From: G041200185 sp041200185 | Lineage (GTDB): Bacteria; Pseudomonadota; Alphaproteobacteria; BNTO01 | Direction: 5' to 3' | Length of the DNA stretch: 64,000 nucleotides | Assembly (NCBI GenBank): GCA_041200185.1 | Contig: CP165730.1 | Span: 620,001 to 684,000 of the forward strand | In this document: positions 35,838 to 45,941 of the stretch, in pieces | Layout: every line of letters starts with the position of its first letter | How positions within the stretch are numbered: position 1 is the first letter of the stretch | Translations under genes and position numbers: made by a program | The notes under the pieces: generated by a model | The model's database searches: none | What the model was told of the DNA's origin: nothing | The model's input: only the letters and a program-made list of their open reading frames with translations

Positions 35838-36623
35838 ATGTCCGAACGGATCGCCAGATACCTAGCCACCCGCAACGTCTACTCACGAAGACAGGCGGAA
35901 AGGCTCATTGTTCAGGGACAGGTCTGCGTCAATGGCACCCTTATTTCGTCACCAGTGATCTTCGTGGATGACTCGGATACCATTACCGTAGGCCAACGAA
36001 AAATCGTCGCTGACCAGACGACTCGCTTGTGGCTGTACTACAAACCTCGTGGAGAGATTACAACTCACAACGATCCGCAGCATCGCAGAACTGTTTTTGA
36101 GACGTTGGAGAAAAAGGGGCTTCCAAGGGTGATTTCTGTTGGGAGACTGGATCTTAACTCCGAAGGACTTCTGCTTCTTACAACAAATAGTGCTTTAGCG
36201 CATAACCTTGAAAAGCCGAATCAAAATCTCACAAGAACTTACCGCGTTCGCGCTTTCGGAGCGGTTCGGCCCGCAATTTTTCAGCGTTTTTTACCGAATT
36301 TTTCTCCCTGTAAAACGGTATTCAATTTCCCTAGCGTTACCTTAGAGAGGATCCATTATGCACCCTTCACTTTTGAGTTTGATCAACCTTTTAAGGAACT
36401 AATGCAACGACCTGCTCATAATTTTTGGTGTACGCTGACCCTCTCGGAAGGTAAAAACAGAGAAATACGAAGGATTCTTCAGGTTCTAAATCTTCAAGTC
36501 AACCGTCTGATCCGTCTTCGTTACGGTCCATTTCAACTCGGTACACTCCAACCCGGGGATCTCCTTGAGATCAAAAACATCAGTAAGAGGCTCAGTGAAA
36601 TAACAAATGATCGAAATATGTGA
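35838..36623 (+). CDS. rluB: rRNA pseudouridine synthase, RsuA/RluB family
   Basis: The enzyme isomerises a uridine in rRNA; RluB acts on 23S U2605, and RsuA-type enzymes on 16S. An N-terminal S4 RNA-binding domain (SERIARYLATRNVYSRRQAE, residues 2-21 and on to about 55) is followed by the catalytic domain with VGRLDLNSEGLLLLTTN (about 102-118, catalytic Asp in GRLD). The C-terminal KNREIRRILQVLNLQVNRLIR is also diagnostic. At 261 residues it lacks the long basic tail many RluB proteins have, so the exact target cannot be fixed; I use rluB with reserve. Confidence 0.88.
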   Translation: MSERIARYLATRNVYSRRQAERLIVQGQVCVNGTLISSPVIFVDDSDTITVGQRKIVADQTTRLWLYYKPRGEITTHNDPQHRRTVFETLEKKGLPRVISVGRLDLNSEGLLLLTTNSALAHNLEKPNQNLTRTYRVRAFGAVRPAIFQRFLPNFSPCKTVFNFPSVTLERIHYAPFTFEFDQPFKELMQRPAHNFWCTLTLSEGKNREIRRILQVLNLQVNRLIRLRYGPFQLGTLQPGDLLEIKNISKRLSEITNDRNM

Positions 36624-36660
36624 CAATCATTTATATTAAGCGGCTAATAAGGGAGTTAGT

Positions 36661-37386
36661 ATGTGTAAAATGCTTTGGATTTTGGGATGCCTGGAGTTGC
36701 TCGCTGGGAGCTTCTGTTTCGGCGAGGTCAAAGAGCCACGGACTATCGAAGTAAAAAGGTCACCGAAGCCAGAAAAGGAATTTATGCGTACGTCTTCGAC
36801 GGATGACCCCGAAAGAGAGACTTGTCCTCACGATGCTGAAATTCCCAAGGGCGGCTCCCGCCGTAGCGCACTTTTGGCTTCTGCACTATACTCCCGTCCA
36901 ATGCCTCCGGAGGAAGTCACGGCGGGTTTGTCTTCCTTTCAACAGCTGCAGGAATTTGTCGGGACCTCTGGTCAGCAAAATCAAGCAATTGTCGCCAATA
37001 ACCCCCAAGAAAAGAACCTGAAAATCTTTACTCAATTAAAGACTCGAATCGTTCAATTTCCACCACTCTCTAGTAAGGCTTCAGCACCTATTTACGTAAC
37101 TGAAACCTATCGCATAGGTCCCCTAGGCCCTCAAATAGTAATTCGAGAGATTCCTTCCTCTGTCCCAGCAGCAAATCGGAAATATTTTTCAAGCCCCTTT
37201 GTCCCCGATGTTTCAAGTAAACCTGTGTGGCACTCTTCGTTTGAACACAATCCCCAAATCAATAAAGATCGAATCTCAATCCGGCCTTCCTTCAAATCTG
37301 GTATGAGTGAGACACAGGAGACCAAGCTATTCTTTAAGGATTACCTAAAGCATGTTAAAAAGCAGAAGATTGCGGCGAGATTCTGA
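36661..37386 (+). CDS. Exported orphan protein, 241 aa
   Basis: GGGAG precedes the ATG. The first 20 residues are a signal peptide (MLWILGCLELLAGSFCFG). The mature part is Pro/Ser/Thr-rich and mostly disordered, with a basic C-terminus (KHVKKQKIAARF). A short stretch (IYVTETYRIGPLGPQIVIRE, about 140-159) may be a small folded element. No domain is recognised. It follows the pseudouridine synthase by 37 bp but has its own ribosome site. Confidence 0.55.
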   Translation: MCKMLWILGCLELLAGSFCFGEVKEPRTIEVKRSPKPEKEFMRTSSTDDPERETCPHDAEIPKGGSRRSALLASALYSRPMPPEEVTAGLSSFQQLQEFVGTSGQQNQAIVANNPQEKNLKIFTQLKTRIVQFPPLSSKASAPIYVTETYRIGPLGPQIVIREIPSSVPAANRKYFSSPFVPDVSSKPVWHSSFEHNPQINKDRISIRPSFKSGMSETQETKLFFKDYLKHVKKQKIAARF

Positions 37387-37720
37387 AAAGATTTACTACG
37401 ACGAAAGTCGATTGCCTGAGACAAAATACCTCGCATTTATTGGCTAAAAGATAACTAAAAAGAACTTCTGAAATATCATTGATAGACAAATTAAAAGTAT
37501 TTGAACAGCTACAACTTTATTAGGAATTAAGTGGAGAATTCTCCGCGAAGTCAACGTACAGAAGCGGATGTATTTTGTGTTTATACTCCGCTCCTATGGC
37601 GATTCTGCATAAAGAGAAGAATTTTAGAAACATTTTGATTTAAGTAAAACTCGTACGATTTGACTTTCTTTAATGGATAAGGTAGCAATAAACTGTGCTT
37701 GAGTATTTCTGTGGTGTTCT
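37387..37720. other. Gap of 334 bp, AT-rich
   Basis: No gene or hairpin found. It probably carries the promoter of the downstream nuclease gene. Confidence 0.4.
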
Positions 37721-38629
37721 ATGTTTCGGTTACTCGACCCCAAAAATGACTGGATGTTCAAGCAGTTGTTCGGTACAGAAAAAAGGAAGGAACTCACCAT
37801 CCACCTCATTAATTCTCTGATGGAAAGCTGTCAACCCAAAGTCGCTGATGTGACGTTCCTCAAACCCGTGTTGGACAAAGAAGTTGCTACCCTCCGCGAA
37901 AGCATTGTTGATGTCCATTGCAAGGCGGTTGATGGACGAGAGTTCATTGTCGAAATGCAGAGAGCTTCCGACACCTACTTCATTCCGAGGGTCGTTGAGT
38001 ACACCTGTCAGGTCTACGTCAACTAGAGACCCAAATTTATGAAAGAGGTAAATGACCGGGGAGGCTACGACAAAATGCACCCCGTGGTCTGTCTCGCTAT
38101 CATGGAAAACACAGTCTTTCCTGATAAAAAGGCTTACCTCTCCCATCACTCCATCCGAGATGTTGATACCAATATGCAGGACATTAAGGAGCTCTCCTTT
38201 ACCTTCCTCGAGTTGTCGAAGTTTCACAAAAAGTTCGAGGAGCTCAACACCGACGAGGACAAATGGGCCTATTTCCTCAAGAGAGCTCCCACGGTCCCAC
38301 CAGAGCAGTTCGAGAAAATTCTCCGGGAAGATTCCATCTTTAGCGTCGCCTATAACGCCTTAGTCAATGCGGCCTACACAGAAGCCCAACTGCAGGAATA
38401 TCTTCGGTATGACCAAAAGCAGGCCGAGATTCGCATCCAAAAGGCGGAAGAAAGGGCTCTAGGGCGTGCTGAAGGATTGGCCGAAGGGTTAGCGGAAGGT
38501 GAAAAGCGGAAGTCGGAAGAGGTGGCTCGGAAGGCTCTCTGCCGCGGTATGACGGTCGAGGATGTCGCAGACTTAACAGGCTTGTCGGTTGAAGATGTCA
38601 TGGTTTTGAAGGATTCGAGAAAGAGTTGA
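37721..38629 (+). pseudogene. Rpn-type PD-(D/E)XK nuclease, broken by an in-frame TAG
   Basis: One frame codes for a full-length family protein but a TAG at 38024-38026 splits it. Part 1 has LDPKNDWMFKQLFGTE (residues 5-20), the usual Rpn start, and the nuclease core with ESIVDVHCKAVDGREFIVEMQ, where Asp and the E-x-Q element are the catalytic residues. Part 2 continues without a frame change through FTFLELSKFHKKFEEL and RAEGLAEGLAEGE to a C-terminal region (MTVEDVADLTGLSVEDV). The family is described as recombination-promoting nuclease or putative transposase and is abundant in intracellular bacteria. Translation may be lost, or rescued by amber suppression. Confidence 0.88.
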
Positions 38630-38769
38630 TGTATTGATGAAAAGGACGGTTTTTTTATTGTAGGAAGTGTCCTCGGGTTCTTCGCTGGGCATACCTGTTT
38701 TAGCGAAAACTCAGAGGAGCAGGCGATTGAGGGAAAAGACCACCGAAACCCGCCGAAGAGGCCACGTTA

Positions 38770-40010
38770 TCTCCTTCGAAGGACGTTTTCCAAATGAAGA
38801 TCCACACGCATGACATCGGACTTCCTCATGATGTGTGGTTCATCCCCAACAACAAGCGTTTGGTGTACATGAACATCACATTCAAAGACGCTGGATACAA
38901 AAATGTTTCGCACGCCACCCCAGCTTGTCTCTCTTTTGGCCCTATCTGTTCCGTTGGGGGTGTGGCCGCATGTGGCGTGGTCGTCTCTTTAATTGCGGTG
39001 CGAATGTTTTGACTCGGTTGGATTGTGATCATGCCTTCTGCAGTTTCTGGTGTCCGGCGTCCGATTGGGCTGAAGCCTTTGAGCTTATGCTGAACGCTTT
39101 GATCGACCCGAAGTGGCAGCAAAAAGAGTTTGAAAAAGCGCGGAAACAGCTATTGACGGACGCTCAGAATGCCTCAAAACAGCTTTCAACTTGTTTTCAG
39201 GATGCTTTGACTGACTACCTCTACCCTGCACCGCATCCCTACAGTCTTCCTTCGAAGAAGGTGTCGGACGACCTCAGCCAAATCCAAAGAAGTGACCTGA
39301 AAGACGCTTTAGGCCTTCTCAGCCAGCAGAATCTCGTTCTTGTTGTGAGTGGCCCGCGGGAGCAGGAGGTGGGAATTATCGCTCAGTTGAAGCGGCAGGT
39401 CGCGCGACTTCCCCTCCAACCGAGCAAGCCCTGGATGACGACTTCATCGGCTGTCTCCCAAAGGATAAGCCATGCGCACACAGAGTTTGATGCGCCGCAG
39501 ACGACCGTCCGTGTCATCTTCCCTCCCATCCTGGTTACGGACCCTGATTTTTTCGCTAAGACCATTGCTTTCAGCCTGCTGGTCGGACCATCGCGATACT
39601 CCCTCTTGGGACGCGAGTTGCGGATCAAAAGAGGCCTTGTCTATTCTTTTGGAGCTGGGAAATATAACACTCAATTTGCCCCGTACAGCTTTATGGAGCT
39701 ACACACCAGCAAAGAAGCTGAAACCCTAAAGGCCCTCACCGAGTGTTGTGAACACTGTAAAAATATGGTTTTCCGGCAAGACTTTGAACGAGCTCAAAAT
39801 CACATGGTGGATTCTTGGTTGGGAGCAACGCGCTCTGTTGAGGACTACACCCAATGTGTGGCTCAAATGCGCGAACGGGGCCTATCTCTAGATGAAGCTC
39901 AAAACATTTTCCAGAAGTACAAAGAGGTAACTTATGAGCAGGTACGGCGTGTGTTGCCGTCCCTCTGCGAAATCAGAGGTTATGTGTCGATAGGGCGGAA
40001 TGACGCCTAA
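38770..40010 (+). pseudogene. Frameshifted non-catalytic M16 peptidase partner
   Basis: The N-terminal frame (from about 38794) gives GLPHDVWFIPNNKRLVYMNI and FKDAGYKN, the typical first strand. The frame then changes between about 38930 and 39040; the rest (to 40010) reads as M16 with ASDWAEAFELMLNALIDPKW, YLYPAPHPYSLPSKK, LVLVVSGP and ELRIKRGLVYSFGAG. No HxxEH motif is visible, so it was probably the inactive subunit pairing with the intact enzyme that starts 42 bp later. The 5' end is also disordered: a signal-peptide-like string at about 38662 is in another frame. At least two frameshifts. Confidence 0.8.
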
Positions 40011-40052
40011 AATTTAGGATAGAATAAATTTTAAAAAATTGGGAGTTGCATT

Positions 40053-41414
40053 ATGAAGACTTTTAAAAATGATCACTTTTGTTTCCCCTTGTTGTCAGCC
40101 CTTTTGATGACGGCCTGCACACATGACATAAAGATGCCTTCCGAATTTTCGGATTTCCAACCGCTTGTAGCTAAGGATCAACTACGTCTTCTGGACGCCC
40201 AGTCGACGACGCTTTTCAACGGCCTTCGGGTCATTGTCATGGAAGACCACTTTGTGCCGAAGGTTCAGCTCTATGTCCTGTACAACGTCGGTGCAGCCGA
40301 TGACCCTGTCGACTTGTTGGGGCTGTCGCATATGATGGAGCATATGTACTGCGAGCACCCCGTCAAGGACCCGAAGTTCTCGACGGCTCTGTCCATTTCA
40401 AGGGCGTCGACGAATTGGGAAGCGACAATTTATGAGATGACTTTCAAAAAGTCGTTGTTAGATAAAGCCTTTGAGGCGGCAGCAGACGCCATGAAAAACT
40501 TCAACCCGACGGACGAGGCTCGCTTTAGGAAAGAGGTAAAAGTCGTTTCGGAGGAGCGTCGTCTGTTTATTGAAACCCCGCCCTTAGGAACAGCCAAAGA
40601 GTTTGTTGAGGCCTCTTTGTACCCACGGCATCCCTACGCGCACGATATGCACGGCGTTTGGAGCACCATTTCCGCCTACACGTTGGAAGCTGTGAAAAAG
40701 CACTACCGGACGTGGTACAAGCCGAATAACGCGACGCTCATCATTCGCGGCGACGTTTCAGCTAAGGATGTGTTTGCCAAGGCTCAACAGTATTTTGGCA
40801 GCATCCCCAGAGGAGCCGTCCCGGAGCACGTCCGGCCAGAGTTGCTAAACCGTCATGTGCACCACCGAATCACCTACACAACGAACAAAATCTCGGCTCC
40901 GGAGATTCATCTCGTGTTTGACGCTCCGCACCACTCCCGCGGAGAAGATGAAGTGGCCTTTCAAATCGGAGCGATGGCCTTATTCAGTTCTCTTGAGCGC
41001 TCTATGAAACGGGAAGGACTTGAAAACGTGTCGTTTTCTTCTGAGACGACGCGAGTCCCCTACCCCTGGACGGTGATTCTGACTTTAAAACCTGGGGTCT
41101 GTGTCGAGGACTTTCTCAAGAAACTTCAACAAAGGCTAGACCAAATTCTGAAGACAGGAATCCCGCGCTACAGCTTCGAAGGAACCAAGCGTCGTGTCTT
41201 GCGTGATACTCTGTATGTGTCCGAGCTGCGTCCTGACTATTTCCGTATTTTCTTAACGAGGCTTGCAAAAGGGTACACACTCGAAGACCTCGAAACTATG
41301 CCCCAGAGGATTGCCGCGACGACCTATGATCAAAGTCTAGCGGTCACACGGAAGTTTTTAACGAGGCCACCGTATGCGGTGACTGTCTATACGCCGGAGG
41401 ATGATTATGGATAG
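40053..41414 (+). CDS. Catalytic M16 (zinc) peptidase lipoprotein
   Basis: The 453-residue protein has a lipoprotein signal (FPLLSALLMTAC, lipidated Cys22) and an M16B fold. The inverted zinc motif HMMEH spans residues 93-97 and the third ligand is expected in EVKVVSEERR (Glu161 region). Later family elements are YPRHPYAHDMHGVWSTI, TLIIRGDVSA and the C-terminal half-domain. It should be a membrane-anchored periplasmic protease working with the inactive subunit just upstream, which is broken here. GGGAG is present before the ATG. Its companion may instead be another M16 gene such as that at 1-857. Confidence 0.9.
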   Translation: MKTFKNDHFCFPLLSALLMTACTHDIKMPSEFSDFQPLVAKDQLRLLDAQSTTLFNGLRVIVMEDHFVPKVQLYVLYNVGAADDPVDLLGLSHMMEHMYCEHPVKDPKFSTALSISRASTNWEATIYEMTFKKSLLDKAFEAAADAMKNFNPTDEARFRKEVKVVSEERRLFIETPPLGTAKEFVEASLYPRHPYAHDMHGVWSTISAYTLEAVKKHYRTWYKPNNATLIIRGDVSAKDVFAKAQQYFGSIPRGAVPEHVRPELLNRHVHHRITYTTNKISAPEIHLVFDAPHHSRGEDEVAFQIGAMALFSSLERSMKREGLENVSFSSETTRVPYPWTVILTLKPGVCVEDFLKKLQQRLDQILKTGIPRYSFEGTKRRVLRDTLYVSELRPDYFRIFLTRLAKGYTLEDLETMPQRIAATTYDQSLAVTRKFLTRPPYAVTVYTPEDDYG

Positions 41415-41461
41415 GGGCCGCTTACAATTTTTTTTGGACAATCTCCTTCGTGACGGGAATA

Positions 41462-41737
41462 TTAACCCATCTTTTTTCTTAAAGATGACAACAAAAACTT
41501 AACATCGATCTGCATAGACCATTTATTAATGTCTTGGGTTGATTCATCAATGAAGTATTCAAAAAAACTTATAAGTATTTTTGCTTTATAAGCATCTGCA
41601 ACACCGATATCCTTCATTTTTGCTCGTCGTATCTTGACATGATACAAAGGGGATTGATAGGTCTTTTTTACAATCTGTATGCTTGTGATTTTTCTAGCTT
41701 CTTCGTCTCTAAGTATTTCAAGAATTGTTCCCATCAT
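41462..41737 (-). CDS. Short orphan frame, possibly the tail of a broken gene
   Basis: Ninety-one codons, helical, no recognised family (TILEILRDEEARKITSIQ, then ILISFFEYFIDEST). In the same frame, directly upstream, another open stretch reaches 42013 and is separated by one TAG (41738-41740). No good ribosome site precedes the ATG. A decayed gene is the most likely explanation. Confidence 0.3.
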   Translation of the reverse strand: MMGTILEILRDEEARKITSIQIVKKTYQSPLYHVKIRRAKMKDIGVADAYKAKILISFFEYFIDESTQDINKWSMQIDVKFLLSSLRKKMG

Positions 41738-42046
41738 CTAAATCCACATATCCATACCAATCCTATGAAAGGTGATTTTGAGAGAGGCTTTTCTAAATTG
41801 CTTGAAACTAAGATGAGACATAAGAAAAGGCGCAAGGGCATCCGAAAAAAGGCGTATTTGATACCTTCGTTGTTGGAACAACAATACAAAGTACAGCCTA
41901 AACCATAAATAATTTGATTTTTCTGGGGAAGTCGAATCGCTGGAAGTTAGTGTGGTGACCAGGTAAAAAGAGGAGGGGACAAGGAACTGCGTGAAAAACC
42001 CTGGACTTATCAAGAGAGGGGATAAATTACATCGTCTGCATTAATA

Positions 42047-42341
42047 ATGCAAAACGTGAAACTCTTAATTGATGATAAAGGCAAGTTCATCCGAGCAGTA
42101 TTATTTTTACGGATTCTTGGAAGGCATACAACGCATTTGGATATACGTGCATGCCCTTGCGAAAAAGATAACTCCTCGAAGGAATTTTTTAACGAAAAAA
42201 CGCACACCAATGGCGCTGAAAACTTTTGGAATCAAGCAAAGCAACATATACGAAGATCTAAAGGAAATTCCAGGAGAATATTTCTACTTATTTTATTTTA
42301 GCGAGAATGCGAACAAGGAACAAATTGAAAAGATATTTTAA
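42047..42341 (+). pseudogene. IS1595-type transposase remnant
   Basis: Two frames together give the C-terminal part of an ISXO2-like transposase: NSSKEFFNEKTHTNGAENFW then NQAKQHIRR in one frame (the H.NGIENFWS.AKRRL hallmark, with the catalytic Glu in ENFW), and after a frame change near 42260 LKEIPGEYFYLF, matching the NGIPKE.F.LFLKE element. The N-terminal zinc ribbon and most of the DDE domain are missing and no inverted repeats are seen. It is a dead fragment. Confidence 0.75.
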
Positions 42342-43591
42342 TAAAATATCAAATATTACAATAGTATTTGTATGGTTTTGAATGCTATCTAGAACAACCC
42401 CTTCATCTTCATGCTTTTGTAAAAATTTCGAACAACTGTTAGGAAACCCCTCTTTCAACATCTTCAAAGAATAAACTGACCGACTCGTCATCGCCTTGGG
42501 GTTTCCATCCACCTGTTCCAATATTCAACGCAAAGAAAAGAATTTCTGGTAAGCGGGTACCCGTATGCCTCTCCCATAGATCGCTAGACCCAACACCCTT
42601 CGTCTAAAGTTAGCACAACGGAATACAATTTCTTGCACAGGCAAATCTGCCTGAAGTTCGTTTGAATGAAAAAACTCCAATTAAAACGGCGTAAATCATG
42701 AAAGAAAATTAGCTTTCTTTTTCACTTGCAAAATTCTACATTTGTAACCAACCTCACAGCGGTCTCCGAAATGTCGCCTCTGAACGTAACTATGCGATTA
42801 ATTTACAGCTGTGTTGGATCTCGTTGCTATCGATGTTTCCTCCAGGTTGACGCAGCCAAGTGGAGATGGTTCGTTTAGATTTTGCAACGACTTGTTTCGT
42901 GACAAAGTTAGATCAGCATACAAGGAAAAGGGGGCGAATATCCGCGTCGTTAACGCTATCAAGTGAAAGACAACAACTGCGATCTCTGAAAAAACTCTTA
43001 AGAGGGGTGGCTTTACTTAGAAGAATGATATTTTTGTCAAATTATAATAATATTTGAATTTTCTTTTCCATTTAGACTCCTACTCTAATCTAAAATACCA
43101 AGTTGAAAATGGTATCTTTAAAAATGCATCAAAAACCGAACTCCATGCAAGTTTGTGCGAGAAATAGGTCCCCCCATTTTCCCTTTTCGAGTCCTATTGG
43201 GATTATCTTGATTTTTATATGACTCTCCAATGGGTGACGCAAAAATTTGACGAATCTAATATAATTCAAAATCCTTCAAGATAGAGAGAAACGACCTTTT
43301 TTGATGAATAGTTGTTTCGATTGGATATCGATGCCTCTTCTTGCTAAGAGATCCCTATCTTTCATCAGCAGACCTATCCCTACAAAAGAGGATTCCCCAC
43401 CGTTCCACGCCTTCAGCCCATTGGACTCCAGTCATATCCCCCTCACTCTGCGTGGACTATATGCTATACACAATCCCACGTATCCTCTTTACTGTTCCAC
43501 ATCCATCTAACAAGTACTAGAGCAAGGAGGGGCCCCTACCCCTCCTATAAGCTGATTACTTGTACCCAATTGTAGACCTCGTGAAATACCT
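42342..43591. other. Gene-poor stretch of 1.25 kb
   Basis: No gene can be supported. Broken minus-strand text near 42530-42670 (LPVQEIVFRCANFRRR and neighbours) looks like decayed coding DNA but I cannot name it. Short plus frames at 42860 and 43301 lack ribosome sites. The region follows the IS1595 stump and looks like a graveyard. Confidence 0.5.
43527..43548. repeat. Strong hairpin at the end of the gene-poor stretch
   Basis: AGGAGGGG (43527-43534) and CCCCTCCT (43541-43548) form a perfect 8-bp GC-rich stem with a 6-base loop. No T tract follows on either strand, so it is not a standard intrinsic terminator, though it may end minus-strand transcripts from 43592. Confidence 0.5.
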
Positions 43592-43861
43592 CTAGTCCAT
43601 TCCTCGCCAATCTCTCTTTGCCAATCTTCTCTCTAGAGCAACCTTTTGCTTTTCATCTTCGGTCAGGCTACCAGGCTGTTCCTTTTCCACCGCGGCAAGG
43701 TATTCTACGATAGATCGGTGGTATTCAAGAAGCTCACTTGCGTCCTGTATTCCTGCCTTTTGTTTTAAATCGTAGAGTCGCCCAAGAACTGCCACCAGAT
43801 ATTCGCTATGGCAACCGATCGAGAGAAAAATTTCTAACTGCTGTCTTGATGCCCTCCTCAT
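43592..43861 (-). CDS. Orphan helical frame, 89 codons
   Basis: A helical, charged protein (RRASRQQLEIFLSIGCHSEY, then DASELLEYHRSIVEYLAAVE) of no recognised family. It is in the same frame as the next frame upstream (43916-44284), separated by two TAG codons (43916-43918 and 43904-43906). The ribosome site is poor. It may be the C-terminal half of one broken gene. Confidence 0.35.
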   Translation of the reverse strand: MRRASRQQLEIFLSIGCHSEYLVAVLGRLYDLKQKAGIQDASELLEYHRSIVEYLAAVEKEQPGSLTEDEKQKVALERRLAKRDWRGMD

Positions 43862-43915
43862 ACTATTAGCCCAATGAACGCTGTCCCCGAACCATACGTT
43901 TCTCTAAATGATGCC

Positions 43916-44284
43916 CTAGGTTCCACGACTCGTCCTTCTCTTTTTGTAAATAACGCAATTTATCCAGCAGATTTTGGGTTTTTTGAGTTGATTTTTGACA
44001 ATACGAATCGCTTCTTTGCCACATACCAATTCTCCACCTTCTTGGTAATCGTTCACGATCTTTCTAAACATATAGGCCTTAGTGCGGAAGTCCTTGATTG
44101 AATCTAATGTCCTATTCGCCTTAAATGAATTGCCATTGAAATCGATTTCCACTTGCTGGCCCCCATGAGGCGTCACCACAACCATCGACAGTATTTCCGT
44201 CGCCGGTTGCTCACTACCCTGGCTCACTATGGACCGCTCTTTCCAAAACGTACGCCGCGCCTCTGTCTTTCCCACCCCCAGCAC
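43916..44284 (-). CDS. Orphan frame downstream of cysS
   Basis: From a GTG at 44284, 122 codons. A short beta-like part (TEILSMVVVTPHGGQQVEIDF) and a helical part (RTKAYMFRKIVNDYQEGGEL) are visible. The start lies 31 bp after the cysS stop on the same strand. No signal peptide or known domain. It ends in TAG and is followed in frame by further coding-like DNA, so it may be truncated. Confidence 0.35.
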   Translation of the reverse strand: MLGVGKTEARRTFWKERSIVSQGSEQPATEILSMVVVTPHGGQQVEIDFNGNSFKANRTLDSIKDFRTKAYMFRKIVNDYQEGGELVCGKEAIRIVKNQLKKPKICWINCVIYKKRRTSRGT

Positions 44285-44315
44285 GCACAGCTGCCATGAG
44301 TATTCTTAACCCTCT

Positions 44316-45692
44316 CTATCCTCTTCGCCAGGTGGTGCCTTGGGGAGAGTCCTCGAGGAAAATCCCCCGTTGTTGCAGCTCTTTACGAATGGCATCGGCC
44401 CGCTGGAAATCCCGAGCTGTTTTTGCCACCTGACGCTCTTGTATCTTTTGCTCGATATCCTCAACGTCTTCCTTTGAGGAATGAAACCACGTTTCTGCTG
44501 ACTGATAAAAAAGACCAAGTTCATGTCCGCATCTTGCAACCATCCGAACATCCTGGCCTTGCATCTCTTGAATCATTTTGTTCAATTTCTGCAGGGCAAG
44601 CGGCGTATTTAAATCGTCATCAAGGGCAGTATCAAATTCGTCCACTAAATCTTGCACTGCAGGACTCACCAACGTTTCCTCAATCTCTATATCCGGCTCC
44701 CAAAACAGAATTTGCGTATGAGCAAGAGCGCGATACCACCTGTTAAGAACCTGTCGAGACATCGCCAAGAGGTCGGCCGTCCAGTCGAGCGGCTGACGAT
44801 AATGCGCCGTCATTAAGGCATAACGCAAAATCTCTGGGTGATAGCTCTTCCGTAGTTCTCTTACAGTCTGAAAATTCCCTAAGGATTTCGACATCTTTTT
44901 CCCCTGGACGGTAAGGTGACCGTTGTGCAACCAAAAACGAGCCATTTCTGGGGTTTCATACGCACAGCAACTCTGCGCTCGTTCGTTTTCATGGTGTGGA
45001 AAGATGAGATCAATCCCCCCCCCATGAATATCAAACGTCGAGCCAAAATAATGCGAACTCATGGCTGAACACTCAATATGCCATCCGGGACGGCCAAATC
45101 CCCAAGGGCTGTTCCATCCAGGCCAGTTACCTTCCGAAGGCTTCCAGAGAACAAAGTCAGAAGGGTGACGCTTGTAGGCAGCAACGTCAACACGAGCCCC
45201 GGCAAGGAGTTCCTCTTGCGATTTCCGCGAAAGGGCTCCATAGGTAGGAAAATGGGAAACCGAAAAAAGAACATGCCCCTCGGCCTCATAAGCCGCCCCC
45301 TTGTGAATTAGCGTATCAATCATGGCAATAATCTGCGGAATAAACTCCGTCGCATGAGGTGCATGGGTGGGATCAAGAACTGATAACGCGCGCATATCCG
45401 CTAAAAATTCATCTTCGAACCGTCTAGCAATGTCAGCAACTGAGCAATTTTGTGCACAACTGGCAGCATAAATTTTGTCGTCAACATCCGTGATATTGCG
45501 AACGTAAGTCACCTTCCCGAAGCGCTTCTGAAGTACTCTGAACAAGACATCAAAAACCACCATCGCTCTAGCATTACCAAGGTGCGCAAAATCATACACC
45601 GTCGGACCGCAGACATACATTTGAACTCCCCGATTATTATCCGCGGGCACAAAGACCTCTTTTTGCCGAGAAAGGCTATTGTAGAGCAACAT
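44316..45692 (-). CDS. cysS: Cysteinyl-tRNA synthetase
   Basis: Class I synthetase charging tRNA-Cys. YVCGPTVYDFAHLGNAR (about residues 26-42) holds the first zinc Cys and the HIGH variant HLGN. GWHIECSAMSSHYFG and DLIFPHHENERAQS hold the remaining zinc ligands, and KKMSKSLGNF (about 266-275) is the second signature. The anticodon-binding helical domain and C-terminal tail (VAKTARDFQRADAIRKELQQRGI) complete the protein. Length 458 is normal. Intact. Confidence 0.97.
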   Translation of the reverse strand: MLLYNSLSRQKEVFVPADNNRGVQMYVCGPTVYDFAHLGNARAMVVFDVLFRVLQKRFGKVTYVRNITDVDDKIYAASCAQNCSVADIARRFEDEFLADMRALSVLDPTHAPHATEFIPQIIAMIDTLIHKGAAYEAEGHVLFSVSHFPTYGALSRKSQEELLAGARVDVAAYKRHPSDFVLWKPSEGNWPGWNSPWGFGRPGWHIECSAMSSHYFGSTFDIHGGGIDLIFPHHENERAQSCCAYETPEMARFWLHNGHLTVQGKKMSKSLGNFQTVRELRKSYHPEILRYALMTAHYRQPLDWTADLLAMSRQVLNRWYRALAHTQILFWEPDIEIEETLVSPAVQDLVDEFDTALDDDLNTPLALQKLNKMIQEMQGQDVRMVARCGHELGLFYQSAETWFHSSKEDVEDIEQKIQERQVAKTARDFQRADAIRKELQQRGIFLEDSPQGTTWRRG

Positions 45693-45941
45693 AAAAATCG
45701 TTCTCTAGCGGCACGACACAGCTGAGTCTAGCACAAAAAGAGGCTCAAAAGGCTTCAGCTCTCTCAATAGTTGTCGACAATCTTTACGAAATATTAAGCA
45801 TTCTCAGCGAAGATGAAGGAAGGTGTTTGATTGGCAAAATTTCTTTGAGAGACAGCGTTGGTTCGAGATTCGCTTTTGAAATCTATTTTGTAGGAATATT
45901 TCAGTATTGTTTTTCTTGTATAATTGTGTAGAGATTTTTTT

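Noticed and set aside
38024..38026. Reassigned TAG codon
   Set aside because: dapA, mipZ, ybaB and the TIGR02300 gene end at TAG where the proteins should end, so TAG is an ordinary stop in this genome.
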